A stretch of 64,000 nucleotides of DNA, taken from Morella rubra (taxonomy: Eukaryota; Streptophyta; Magnoliopsida; Fagales; Myricaceae). A program made the translations under genes and the position numbers. This document shows, piece after piece, positions 23,396 to 34,185 of this stretch (position 1 is its first letter; every line of letters begins with the position of its first letter). The stretch covers positions 21,430,663 through 21,494,662 of the forward strand of contig CM025849.1 of the NCBI GenBank assembly GCA_003952965.2, in the 5' to 3' direction. The notes beneath the pieces were generated by a model, which was not told the DNA's origin, ran no database searches, and saw only the letters and a program-made list of their open reading frames with translations.

Positions 23396-24915
23396 ATATG
23401 TCTACGGTAAAGAGATGTATAGATGACTTTGGTGCTTTGGCTGGTCTTCTTCCTAATGTTAGGAAAAGTCAGCTCTTCTCATGTGGTGTTAGCCCGGATG
23501 TTTAGAGGCAGATTTGTAGGGTACTCGGTTATGAGGTGGGTTCTCTCCCAGTAAGATACTTGGGTGTGCTGCTATTTTCAACTAGGCTGAAGAAGCAGGA
23601 TTGCCAGGGTCTTTGTGATAGAATTCTTGCTAGAATTAAGGCCTGGGTAAACAACTATTTGTCATATGCAGGAAGACTTCAGTTGATTAAGTCTATCCTT
23701 TTTTCCATTCAGGGTTATTGTCATTGTTCATTCTCCCCAAGCAAGTGATTTATTTAGTAGAGCGTATGCTTCGGGCTTTTCTTTGTAGTGGATCTGAAAT
23801 GAGGAGGAGTGGCTCCAAAGTGGCGTGGGCTGATGTATGCTTGACCAGAAGAGAAGGGGGCCTTGGCATTCCTGATCTCCGCTGCTGGAATATGGCGGCT
23901 GTTACTAAGCACATTTGGCATCTCTTTACTGATGGGGAGGACTCACTGTGGACCTTATGGATTCGCGCGAATTTAATTCGAGGAAGACCTTTTTAGGGTC
24001 TTAAAGTCCCAGGGGCTTGCTCTTGGAGTTGGCGAAAAATTTTGCAGCTTAGGGACCGTGTGAAGGGTTTTTTCAGGAGGGTGGTTGGAAACAGTGAGTC
24101 CACATTCCTCTTGTATGATAATTGGCACCCTTCTGGGCCCCTTGAGCGCAGCACTAGCAGAGCTTCTATTCTGTCCTCGTTGGGTGGAAGTAATGCTAAA
24201 GTTTCTTCTATTATTGATGACTCTTGCTGGAAGTGGCCTACCCTTGCCCTCCCTCAACTTTGGCAAGATATGGCTGCCGAGACCCCCATTTCCTTTCTCC
24301 CGGCCCCCTCTAAGGACGATTCTATTAAGTGGGTTCCCGCTTTGGATGGATGTTTTTCCGTTGGAAGTGCCTATAATGCTTTCAGGATTAGTCATCCTAT
24401 TGTTCCATGGCATCATTTTGTTGTGGTTTAAAGATAATATTCCTCGGTTTTCTTTTATCCTTTGGATTGCTATTAAGGAGAGGCTGTCAACTCAGTCTCG
24501 TTTGAAGGCTTTTGGTCTCCTCAATGACATCACCTGTGTTTTCTGTGGTGATGCGGAGGAGGACTTCAACCATCTTTTCTTTGATTGCCCTTTCTCTAAT
24601 AGGATCTGGGTTCTAATGAGGGATAAATGTGTCTTGCCTCTTGATCAGTTTTGTTGGCAAGATACCATCTCTTGGGCTACGATGCATCTTAAGGGTAATT
24701 CTTTTCATGCTTGCATCTGTAAGCTAACCCTCTCTGCAACTGTCTATGGAATATGGAAGGAATGCAACCAGAGGCTGTATTGCAAGCAGAGACACATGTT
24801 GGTGGATGTGCTTGCTGAAGTTGTTTGCAATGTTAAGGATAGAGTTACCTTGTGCAGGTTTCCCCACACTCCTATTAACTTGAAGTTAGCCCACAACTGG
24901 AATATTTGTCTCTAA
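23396..24915 (+). pseudogene. LINE ORF2, end of reverse transcriptase and zf-RVT domain
   Basis: The trace runs GLLPNVRKSQLFSCGVS (late reverse transcriptase), then LPVRYLGVLLFSTRLKKQDC and YAGRLQLIKSILFS (thumb region), then GGLGIPDLRCWNMA. It ends with a zinc-binding reverse-transcriptase domain (FILWIAIKERLSTQSRLKAF, CVFCGDAEEDFNHLFFDCPF) to a stop at 24913-24915. Stops or frameshifts lie near 23502, 23735, 23993 and 24425. The N-terminal endonuclease and catalytic YADD region are absent. Confidence 0.88.
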
Positions 24916-25060
24916 TTGGCAATGTGACTTTGATGTATTTTCGCATCTGCTATTTTGTTTCTGTGTTTTGAGACCTTCATTGGTCGGTGCTCTCTTTGTA
25001 TATAAGGGTTAGGCCCTTTGTTTGGTTCTTTTGGAATAAACTTACCGTTTACCCAAAAAA
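23396..25060 (+). mobile_element. LINE (L1-type), 5'-truncated
   Basis: Carries the C-terminal part of a LINE ORF2 and ends in a short A-run (25055-25060) after AATAAACTTACCG. It sits between two blocks of the C-rich repeat and so probably inserted into that array. No clear target duplication was seen. Confidence 0.85.
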
Positions 25061-25260
25061 CAAACGATCATTTTATTTAAACCCCTGGTCCCCCACTCCC
25101 CCATTTGTTCGCAGACCTCCCCCGGGGGTCCCAGGTACTAGGACCCCGGGGGTTTTTTTTTTTTAATAAAACGATCGTTTTGTTTAAACCCCCGCTCCCC
25201 CTCCCTCCCCCATTTGTTCACAGACCCCCCCGGGAAATATCCCGATTCCCCCCACCCCCC
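25061..25260 (+). repeat. C-rich AACGATCGTT repeat family, block 2
   Basis: Continues the unit seen before the LINE: AAACCCCTGGTCCCCCACTC, CCCATTTGTTCGCAGAC, GGTCCCAGGTACTAGGACCC, AAAACGATCGTTTTGTTTAA, then a second C/T tract. Confidence 0.85.
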
Positions 25261-25865
25261 CTTCTGGCCCTTAGCCCTCTCGCCTCTGTGCATTTGGCCC
25301 ATTTGTTTAGGTATGTTAAAAATCAATGGATTTGTTAATTTTAATTTGTTCTATTGAAAATATTAGAACATATATTATTGCTGAACGTTTTCCCCATTGT
25401 TTGTTGTTTTTAGGATTTGTAATTTAATAAATTTGGGAAGTTTAAGAAAACAACAAAGTGAAATGCTAAAATTTTCAAGAGGTTTTCACTTCCTTTGAGT
25501 ACTATCCAGGAACTTTTGAGAAGTCTTGCCAAATCACAAGATTCGTCACCTATAGATTATACAAAAATAACTATATACTCCTTATATATTAAGAATCAAT
25601 TACATACAGTATATTAGGTGCAATCTAACTACTATTATTTTATATTGAGCCAAGCGCGTAATATGCCAAAAAAAATGGCTAAACCGTGCAGATGTTTCTT
25701 AGCGGCATTTTTACAAACATAACAAACAAAAAACACACTTCTCCCTAGTCCCTACCTAGTTGAGAGCTGAAAATTTCTCTAGGAATACTTATAAACGCAA
25801 CCCCCCATCAAGTCCCACAAAAAATCCAAAAATAAAATAGTAATTTGGATAATCAGTAAAAACTT
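25261..25865. other. AT-rich non-coding stretch
   Basis: A block near 25640-25690 (GAGCCAAGCGCGTAATATGC, then A-run and ATGGC) resembles the subterminal block of the hAT family described at 15046 and 27691. No gene is seen. Confidence 0.4.
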
Positions 25866-26465
25866 ATGGGATGTTCTCTCTTTCTCACTTTGTCTCTCTT
25901 TCGCACAATACCCGTCAAAGGGGACATCTTTTCTCCATCCTCTCTAGTCGAAGCAGCTTGGAGAAGAAGCAAAATAAAAAACTGGGGGGGAAGAAATTTT
26001 CATCTTGGTTTTCAAAGGGGATATCTTTTCTCCATCCTCTCTGGTCGAAGCAGCTTGGAGAAGCAAAATAAAAAAACTGGGCGGGAAGAAATCTTAATCT
26101 TGGTTTTCAAAGGGGACATCTTTTCTCCATCCTCTCTGGTCGAAGCAGCTTGGAGAAGAAGTAAAATAAAAAACTGGGCGGGAAGAAATCTTCATCTTGG
26201 TTTTCAAAGGGGACATCTTTTCTCCATCCTCTCTGGTCGAAGTAGCTTGGAGAAGAAGCAAAATAAAAAACTAGGCAGGAAGAAATCTTCAGCTTTGTAT
26301 TCAAAGGGAGATAGAGAGCAAGGAGAAATATTTAGTCAAAAAACTCACCGTTATGTTTTAACGCCCCATCCAACGTTTTTGTTTTTCATTTTGGATTTTT
26401 TAAAGACATTTTAATACAGGCCATTGGATAGATTTATTAATGTGCTGTCATTCATCCAATAGCTA
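25866..26465 (-). repeat. Unclassified repeat family, copy B, with expanded array
   Basis: Reverse complement of the family copy at 21411-21720. It shares AACGCCCCATCCAACGTTTT, ATTAAAATG (in reverse) and the GGCCATTGGAT end. It differs in carrying four tandem units at 25920-26304. Confidence 0.8.
25920..26304 (+). repeat. Tandem array, about 97 bp x 4
   Basis: Units start near 25920, 26015, 26111 and 26207 with GGGGACATCTTTTCTCCATC and continue TCGAAGCAGCTTGGAGAAG. A 182-codon open frame crosses the array only because the units lack stops in one frame. It is not a gene. Confidence 0.92.
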
Positions 26466-26466
26466 C

Positions 26467-26513
<47 letters not shown>
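26467..26513 (+). repeat. Compound microsatellite (AT)n(AG)n
   Basis: About 8 AT units followed by about 15 AG units, directly upstream of the cysteine-rich exon. Confidence 0.97.
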
Positions 26514-26516
<3 letters not shown>

Positions 26517-26584
26517 GCAGGCTATTTGTTGATGAAGAACTACTGCTGTGATCTGTTTGATACTTACAAAAATGGTGGCTGCAG

Positions 26585-26745
26585 GCATTCATGAGAGAGC
26601 TGATGCAAGGAATGTGGTAACAATTCCATGCCACGGTAATGACGAATGCCCTCACCCAGATAGATGTCAGTGCAAAAGCAATCATTGTGTCTGTCACTGG
26701 GGAGAACTAGATTTCGTTGCAAAAGTCTTCAACCATAACCCATAA
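26585..26745 (+). CDS. Exon of a small cysteine-rich peptide
   Basis: After a possible acceptor (GCTGCAG, 26578-26584) the frame reads to a TAA at 26743-26745. It holds six cysteines spaced C-x5-C-x5-C-x-C-x4-C-x-C (motif CHGNDECPHPDRCQCKS, then NHCVC). Small plant cysteine-rich secreted peptides, including defensin-like and nodulin-type families, commonly have a signal-peptide exon, one intron and a cysteine-rich exon. Here no signal-peptide exon is visible upstream, because a repeat and a microsatellite occupy that space. An in-frame ATG at 26572 would give a leaderless product. It could be a relic, or its first exon may lie farther away. The peptide family is not identified. Confidence 0.5.
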
Positions 26746-26749
26746 AAGC

Positions 26750-27682
26750 CCAAGAAGAAATTACGCATCATTGAATTGCAGGGTCGGAGGAATAAAACCC
26801 CTCGAGAAGTCCAGGTCGGTAGAGGTGTTGGCCATTGATTCTTGAGCTCACAATTTCGGTGCCTTGTCTTCCGGTTCTCCGGTTGCAAGATCCTTCGGGT
26901 CAACAAGGTTTAACAGTTGGTCAGACGGAGAGAAATCGAGAGGAAGGAAAGGATCAAAGGAACTAGAAGGTCCCGGGTTTGAACTAGGCCTCGTGGCGGG
27001 AGGAGATATAGGACGGAGAAGAAAGAACACCGCATATAATTAAGAAAGAGAGCCGTTTAAAACTAAACTGCCAGTAAAGAAAAGGGAGAAATGGCCAAAC
27101 CAAAGAATAGCATACTCCCCTTTTAAAAGGTTAGAATAGGCGCGAAGAAAAAAAAAAAAAGCTTAGAATAGGCAGCGTCATTTTATATATTATTTTTTTA
27201 GGACCAAATTAGGGCGTCATAATTCAAAGTCCGGACCTCTAAACTGATATCACTACTATTCGGCCCATGGTTTTCAAACCGACGAGTCACTCGAGACCAT
27301 CTCAAGTGGGCCAAGTTTACTAGTGATAGATCGCTTAGATGAGAATTAAGCCCAGGCCCAACTTAATTAATTGACTGATAGAATTGTTTTAAACTTTTTT
27401 TTTTCAATCTCTTTTACTGTAATACCTATTGATTTTCGGTTAATTTTGATAGAAATTAATTTTTTGATATCTAAAATTATAATTTACCCTCATAAAATGA
27501 TCTATACAAAAAATATATATATAATTATCACTTTGTGTGTCAAATAATCATTTTCACTTCATAATTTGCACATTAAATCAAATGACTAATACAGCATGTT
27601 TATAATAAACTTAAACAAATCTCACAATCACCCCACGGCTATCAAAATAAAGGCAAAACTATCAAGCATCGGGGACTCGAGT
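26750..27682. other. Non-coding stretch, minus-strand open segment unassigned
   Basis: A 60-codon minus-strand frame at 26848-27030 is Pro/Ser/Asp-rich (PPATRPSSNPGPSSSFDPF) without a known domain. The rest is AT-rich. Confidence 0.35.
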
Positions 27683-27690
27683 GTCCTAGG

Positions 27691-28681
27691 TAGGGCTGTT
27701 TAGTGCTACCGAAAAATTTCGATGGCACCGGCACTGGGTTGCCAATTTCCGGCTCCACCAATGCTGGTGCCGGTTTAAGGTTTCGCAAAAAATTCGATAC
27801 TATTCCCAGTTCCCGAGACACAAGATTTAAAAAAAATATATATATATATATATATAACATTTAGCCCCCCCGGCCCCCTCCCGGGCTCCCCCTCCCCCAT
27901 AATCCCATTTAGCGTTTTTCCCACCAACCCCACCCACGCGTTTTCCCCTCCACGTAACCCCATTTCCCCAGGCCCCTGTGGCAAAACAAAACAAAACGGA
28001 ATCGTTTTGTTTTAAACCCCGACCCCCTACCCAATTTGTTCGCGCACCCCAGACCCCCCTCCCCCATTTGTCCGCACACCCCATACGTCCCTCCCCATTT
28101 GTTTTAAACCCCGGGCTCGGACCCCCTCCCCCATTTCTGCTTTTGTTAGTTTATTAGTTTGAATAATATTTTTATTTTTATAAATTATAACTTGGTGTAT
28201 AAATTTATTTTTATTTTTAATTTGAAGGAGTTACCCATCTTTAAGATGTTCTTACAGTTACGTCTCTAAGTTTATTATTTTAGATTTTATTGGTTTAAAC
28301 TTTAGATTCTCATCTTGTTGTGATGTTCTCTAAATTTATTAATTTTAGATTTTATTACTTTGGACTTTAAATTCTCATCTTATCTTTTAAGATGATCTTT
28401 AATTTTATTGATTTTGGAATTTGGATTTCATTAGTTTAGATTTTATTGATATGTGATTAATGGACCAAAAGAAAAAAGAAAAAAAATACATTGGCCAAGT
28501 GAGTAAAATATTAAAAAAATGCCCAATATGAATATAGGATAACGGAAACTGTCACCGCTAAGGGCCGATTTTTGCCCTTAACAGTATAGGCGTAGGTGGC
28601 AATTATTTAAAAACCGACCTACCCAGTATAGATGTCGGTTTTGGCCAAAACTAATACCTACACCGAGGTTGAACAGCCCTA
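27691..28681 (+). mobile_element. Non-autonomous hAT-type element, copy 2, with 8-bp target duplications
   Basis: The ends are TAGGGCTGTT and the inverse AACAGCCCTA. The flanks are GTCCTAGG (27683-27690) and GTCCTGGG (28682-28689), an 8-bp duplication with one mismatch, as expected for hAT. The interior at 28230-28460 matches the reverse complement of copy 1. The left part contains an AT microsatellite (27835-27857) and a block of the C-rich repeat family (27865-28140). It has no transposase. Confidence 0.88.
27865..28140 (+). repeat. C-rich AACGATCGTT-related repeat, diverged block inside the hAT element
   Basis: Carries AACGGAATCGTTTTGTTTTA, AACCCCGACCCC, CCCATTTGTCCGCACACC and repeated CCCTCCCCCATTTG. 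These match the blocks at 23.1 and 25.1 kb, with the palindrome altered. Confidence 0.75.
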
Positions 28682-28689
28682 GTCCTGGG

Positions 28690-30240
28690 GTAAGGAAAGA
28701 AAACTCAAGCGCTTCTCCAAGTTGTACTTTCTTCAGATGGATAGGCGTGTAAATAAACTAATTTACTCTATTTCAACAATTGTATAACAAGTTTGACTTT
28801 TCTTTTTTTCAGTGCCAACATATAAACATAATAAAATTTGAATTCGATTAAAAAAAATAAAAAACAAAATTGCGAAGAGTTCTGCAACTTGCCTCTTTCA
28901 TTTAATTTGAGAGAGGAGATCTTGTTTCTCTTAGATAGGCGGAATAGATAAAGTTTTAAAAATGGTGAGAGTCGAAAGCTTTAGAGAAATAAATGAAGGT
29001 GAACAACAAAGTGTCAAAAGATATTTGCTGAGAATTTGCTAATACAACATTTTAACTTCAACAAGCATGTTTCTCCTACCAAAGCAATTACTTCCACATT
29101 ATTATCTATTCATACAATTAAACTACAAAGATATGGGCACCCAAAAGCTTTTCAAGAAAAGTTTGGAATCAGGCTAATGTACAATTAGAACAACCCTGAT
29201 TCACAATGCACCCAATTACAATACCACCACAGAATACAGATAGCAGTCTTTCCCATTTATCCATAGGATTTACAACTAGCATTGAAGTCCTACAGACTAT
29301 GCTTTGAATACCTTTATGTTGATTTCATCCCGGACTCTACTGTGCACTAGCATCTTTACAATTTCTCTAGAATAAATAATGAAAACCAGGTTTCTGAAGA
29401 GAATATGAAAAAAGAACTCCAAACTCAAAAAAACAGTATGTCTAACTGCATTCACCACACCTTCGAGCAAGTAGAATATTGTATTCAGACTTAAACGAGA
29501 GCTTTTACTCCATTATGCCTGTTTCTATAAGCAACAACCTAAATTACCATTCTTACGCATTCAACACTATGTAGGAGTGTGATTACGGTCACCCTTTGGA
29601 CATCCAAGACATTGTCCTGGAAACAAAACCAGCAAGTATATCTTCGCGCACAACATGACCTTAGCCGTGAGATTCCCTGAAGTTATAGCACAATCAAGAT
29701 GCATGGATAGCCACTGATGCTACCATAACTTGAATGCTGCTTTGAGAGACAACTTCAATCATTTCATCACAGAACTCTGAATACCTCTCTTGAGGTAACC
29801 ATTTGCAAATCTTTAACTAATGTCACTTCTAGTTTCAGGTTAAACGTTTTGTACCAGTTCAACAGGTAAAGATGTCAAAATGTACAAACACTAAGTATTC
29901 AGCACTCTACAGCAACACAAAGTTCATTCTCAGACAAATAATGGAAGAACTTCGTCCAGGAGGAAGTTCAGATTATAAATTGAGGAGAACAAGTCACCAA
30001 TGATTATGCCAACATGGGATACATACACGAAAACGGTCCCAAGGAAATAGAGTATAATCAAAGAAAGTCAATTAGACAATCACATTTACTCAAGCAAATA
30101 AATGAACAATCACATTTACTCAGACAAATAAGTGCTAGCACATGATTTATTTGTCATCTCAGACATGCTATAATGATTAAAAAAAAACATGCTTAAAGGA
30201 GCTGAGGGTGTGTTAGACAGTCATGCATTATAGCTAAAGA
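28690..30240. other. Non-coding stretch, 3' side of CDC45
   Basis: AT-rich sequence without coding structure. Its right part presumably holds the 3' untranslated region and polyadenylation signals of the minus-strand CDC45 gene. No feature was placed. Confidence 0.4.
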
Positions 30241-32015
30241 TCAGAGTTTTTCAGTCAACCTAACCATAAAGGAATTGACTGCAGCTGCATCCAAGACTAT
30301 CCATGAGGATTCGAACAACTCATGGAAAAACTCTACTCCGATCTCCTCAGCTGCATTTCTAAATGCAATTCCAAATGCATGCCCTTGGACTGCCCCAAGT
30401 CGAGGCTTTCCTGAAACTCCAACTATCAATACTTTGCTGGCCTCTTGTGACAAGCACGCACAGAGCAAAGGCTTCATTCTTGCTCCCTTCTCTCGCAAGG
30501 CATCCATCAGAAAATAACAAAATTTAGTCAAAGCCTGGGGGTAACCCAGCAGCTTTGTATCCACTGAATCTTCAAGCTTTACCCACCGGAATTTTCTTCC
30601 ACTTCTTATACAACCACTTTTGGTTATTGCTGTGCTTCCTTGTCTAAGAATTGCCCTCTGTATCTTAATTGCATGTTGCATTCCAGCTTTCAACTTATCA
30701 AGATTGCTCAAGGATAGAGCATCATAAGCTACACCAAATTGCTTGGAAGCACAAGAACCATCTGTTGTGACGAATGATTCAAGCAGTGCAGTGACCCCGT
30801 ACACCACATCTCCTGCTGACACTCTTGAGCGATAACCATGTAACCGCAAGAAACTCCGGTAGTAGAAATCATTAAGTCCATACTCAGGTAAAAATCGATC
30901 AAACTCATCTTTCATCTTCCGTTTTACTTCCAGATTCATGTACTGAAACTTCTGCTGGCAATCCACAAGAGCAAATCCCATCCGAGCTAGAAGAAGCTTG
31001 AGCTTTTTCATTCCATTGTCACTCCATGTTTTCAATCTAGTGGCAATGTATGAAGAACACAACATCGAATCAAATAAAGTCCACTCCTGCAACAGCATTA
31101 GTCTGGGCTCGTCTTCATATGCAATCCTGGAAGCATTGGGTGCTCGAATCTTTGTGCCATCTTTAAGAGTCACCAAAGTAACTGATTCCAAATTCCCTGA
31201 GCTGTTGATATGCTGCTCAAGTTCCATAACCCCAGCCTGGTACCTCTCATCGGTTAACCTCTCATGAACAAACTGATTCATCAATGAGACACAAGCCAAC
31301 CAAAGCAACTCATTCGCGTTCTTCCTCAAAGAATGTGACAAATCATACATCAAACACCCAGACGGCGTTCCATGGAAAGTACCCATATGATAATACTCCC
31401 TCTTCAGTTTCCGGAAAACTTGAACTGGGTCTGTGTTATTATCTTCCGAAACCTTCCTCCGTTTCCTCGAGCCACCCCCATCCCCCTCTTCCTCACTTTC
31501 ACTGTCATTCTCATCTTCGCTATCTAATTCCTCGTCAGCCTCATCATCACTATTCAGATCACAAGCATTCGCCAAAGCAGGGACGTCAAAATCATACGCC
31601 AAATCAGTCTGATGCTCATCGTCCAAAGCACAACCACCCTATCATTCTGGTCACTCAAATTGTGCAAATGAATCGGTCGATGACTATCAACCACAAAAAC
31701 ATGAGCTGCTGGGCCTAAATTCAGGACCTTCCTTAAGTCCCTATGGCACCCCCAGTTTATCAAAAGAATCGAGACGGGTGCATCAGACAAAGACAAACTC
31801 GGCCCAACGTACTTGTGAATTTCCTGAAACGACGAGACTGGATAGCATGCGTATCGAATGGAATCGGATTCAAGGACATGGAAAATGATCTTGAGAGCAC
31901 AGAGGGAGTCCGCATCAGACGAGGATGGGAAAATGAGCAGGGGAGAATCCGACGAACCCGTCACAGATTCACGGAGCTTTGCATAAAACGACTTGACTCT
32001 TTGCTCCCTCACCAT
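30241..32015 (-). CDS. CDC45: CDC45 replication-initiation protein, one small frameshift
   Basis: The gene is read without introns from the ATG at 32015 to a TGA at 30241-30243, about 590 codons, close to the usual length of plant CDC45. The N-terminal part contains LLIFPSSSDADSLCALKIIF, with the DHH-like DADS motif, and VFVVDSHRPIHLHNLSD. After an acidic linker (SDDEADEELDSEDENDSESE) come GTPSGCLMYDLSHSLRKNAN, NDFYYRSFLRLHGYRSRVSA and the C-terminal GHAFGIAFRNAAEEIG. CDC45 joins MCM2-7 and GINS to form the replicative helicase in the nucleus. The reading frame breaks at 31623-31628, between VVVL and DDEH. Four missing bases would explain it. Otherwise the ORF is clean, so this is either a very young mutation or a sequence error. 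A double E2F site lies upstream. Confidence 0.9.
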
Positions 32016-32560
32016 AATACCACTCGATTGAGCATATATGGATATCTACCAAACTCAAATTCCTTATGAATGAAACACACACACCCCAAATCGGCCTACA
32101 TGTTTCTCCCGAGTGTTCGATTTCCGCATAAGCTGTTTCTCCCTTTGTGATGAAGAAGCACTGACATCTATAAAAGCAACCAAGATTTTGAAAAGATGAG
32201 GAAATATTTCTACTTAATGGATGAGCTAGTTAAGCAATTGGTGGATATATAAGCTAAGTAGGCGTCAGAAACAAAGAGAAAATAGAATTTTACAGCGAGA
32301 AAGACAAGATGAATCGGTAGAAATTACAATACAAAAGAGAAAGGAAGTGTTGGGAGATGAAAAAGAAAGTTGGATTTGAATTTCCAGTACCTGAGATCTG
32401 TACGAATCCGAACGCAAAATTCGGTGTTAGTTACACTCTGTGTTCTGCTCCAGACAATGAGATCTGAGAGAGAGGAAAGGAGGCTTTTAAGTTTAAAGTT
32501 TAGAGCATCTCTCTTCAATCCTAAACTCTTTCTCTGAAACATTTTAAAATTTTCAATCCA

Positions 32561-32577
32561 CCGCCAAATTTTGGCGC
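32561..32577 (-). promoter_or_regulatory. Back-to-back E2F binding sites upstream of CDC45
   Basis: CCGCCAAATTTTGGCGC contains TTTGGCGG on the minus strand and TTTTGGCGC on the plus strand. Both match the E2F consensus TTTSSCGS. The site lies about 550 bases upstream of the CDC45 ATG. Plant CDC45 is known as an E2F-controlled, S-phase-induced gene. The spacing would require a long leader or a leader intron. Confidence 0.7.
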
Positions 32578-32890
32578 TAGATTTGGGATCACATGGTTCG
32601 AGCCTTCGAGGGGGAATTTTACTGTTTAGGCCTCCAAGCACGAGCTCTCTTTTGCGTGCTACTATACTACGTCGCTCTGTTTCTGGTACTCTCGAGTCTC
32701 GAGCGGGAGTGGAGAAATAGCAAGTGGAATGTGCTCGAGCGTCGTTTTCTCACCGACGGATCCCATGGGACCGTCTAAACTTGACCAGATTCCTCCAATA
32801 GAGACTTGACACGTTGTCCGTAAGAGTAATGGACCCAAGAAATAGTTGGTTAGGCCCAACTTTTCCCAATGAAGGCAAGATTAGCCCGGA

Positions 32891-33000
32891 CAGAATTCCC
32901 TCCTACCGAGAATTACTTAATAGGTCTTAACAAACCATTAGATGGATGTCAGTACATGAATAAATTCATCTAACAGTGTATATTAAAATATCCAAAAAAA
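32891..33000 (+). repeat. Unclassified repeat family, copy C (terminal part only)
   Basis: It matches the start of the family copy at 21411: ATTCCCTCCTACCGAG, AATAGGTCTTAACAAACCAT, TAGATGGATG and ATTAAAATATCC, ending in an A-run. The roughly 97-bp block is absent. Confidence 0.65.
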
Positions 33001-33036
33001 AAAAAATCTCTTTGAAATTTATCTCTGGAAGTTACA

Positions 33037-33195
33037 ATACAAGGTTTGAAGTTAGAAGTTGATTTGCACGTCTTTCAAATCAAAGGGGTGGACATTGTAC
33101 TTCGTATTCCTTGGCTTAAACGCTAAGTGAAGGTTAATGTTGACTATGGGAAGATGACCTTGGAGTTTTTGAAGGAAGGAGAGGGGCAAGAGTAG
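33037..33195 (+). pseudogene. Gypsy-type aspartic protease fragment
   Basis: One frame reads QGLKLEVDLHVFQIKGVDIV, LRIPWLK, a stop, then VNVDYGKMTLEF. This is the end of the retropepsin domain of plant gypsy elements. Flanking pol sequence is absent. Confidence 0.7.
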
Positions 33196-33429
33196 ATCCC
33201 ATCCCTCGAGCCTCTTTTTTTTTTCTCTAATAATTTTATATTTTCTTTATACTCATTTGTAATAAAATAAATAAATACAAAGCTAGTAAAAAAACTTATG
33301 AAACTAAATCACCCAAACAAATTTTAGTCTCTAGAATAGTTTTAAAACTAGTTTCATAAAAATTTAAAACTAAAACTAAAATTATATCTTAACTTGCTTG
33401 CCAAGCATAATGATTAAGATTTGATTGTC

Positions 33430-34185
33430 ATTTCATGGAAGACATAGAATGGAGAAGTATTCTACGATACCTATGAAGTTATGAAACCAAGTAGCCCTGG
33501 TCTTGATTCAGTTGAGGCTCGGAGCTACATCAATGCTGTAGCTTGCAGTTTTCTTAGTATGGATCTAAAACCCTGCTACTTTTTATAACTTCTTGTTATG
33601 TAATAAAGTGCAACACCCGTTTGGGCATCTCAAGGGCTACAGTCTGATTCTTCCAGATAGACTAATCTGTAAAATTAAATGCCAAAAGGCTTATATGAAC
33701 CTTGGTTGAGTGGCAACATCCTTAAATTTTTCGTGCTGACTTCATAGCATGTCATTCTTAAAGTGACTAGTTGTCACTAAACTCTGCTTGCACTAATCTA
33801 CCTTCTCTCATTGTTGTTTGGAAATTTAAAGAATGATTCTGATGATAACGCTCGAGAAGAAACCATTAAACCTATTTTGATGCACCATTGCTGAAACTAC
33901 TAGAACTGCTGCCCATTGCATTGAATATGCCCACTTAATCAAGTGGGATGAGGTAATAAATTACTCAGCAATTCGGATTTTCCCTTTGCCAAATTGTTGA
34001 TTTTTAAACTTCTTTCTATGTAATCTAAATATCATTTTATTTTTAGGTTCATAGTGGAAAGGGTTTTGATCTGGATGATCCGGAAGATGTCCAACACTCT
34101 CAAGATGTCCAAGGACCCCCAAGATCTGGGTGCTGGAGGGCCAAAGTGAACCTGGATGCAAATATATTGTAAAAGTCATTTTGTC
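33430..34185 (+). pseudogene. RUB/NEDD8-activating enzyme E1 catalytic subunit (ECR1/UBA3-like), fragment
   Basis: Short coding traces match the adenylating subunit of the RUB1/NEDD8-activating enzyme in family order: GLDSVEARSYINAVACSFL near 33505, DDNAREETIKP near 33843, TIAETTRTAAHCIEYAHLIK near 33886, with a preserved donor after KWDE (33953/33954). After a short intron ending TTTTTAG come VHSGKGFDLDDPED near 34050. The catalytic-cysteine and zinc-binding exons between REETIKP and TIAE are deleted, and the C-terminal part after DPED is not recognisable. Because an intron is retained, this is a truncated genomic duplicate, not a retrocopy. It is non-functional. Confidence 0.8.

Noticed and set aside
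24085..24915. 276-codon ORF as a separate gene
   Set aside because: Its second half is the zf-RVT domain of the LINE. The first half is an out-of-frame extension.
25866..26414. 182-codon open frame
   Set aside because: It is a tandem array read through without stops. The peptide is a repeat artefact and the single-unit copy elsewhere has no such ORF.
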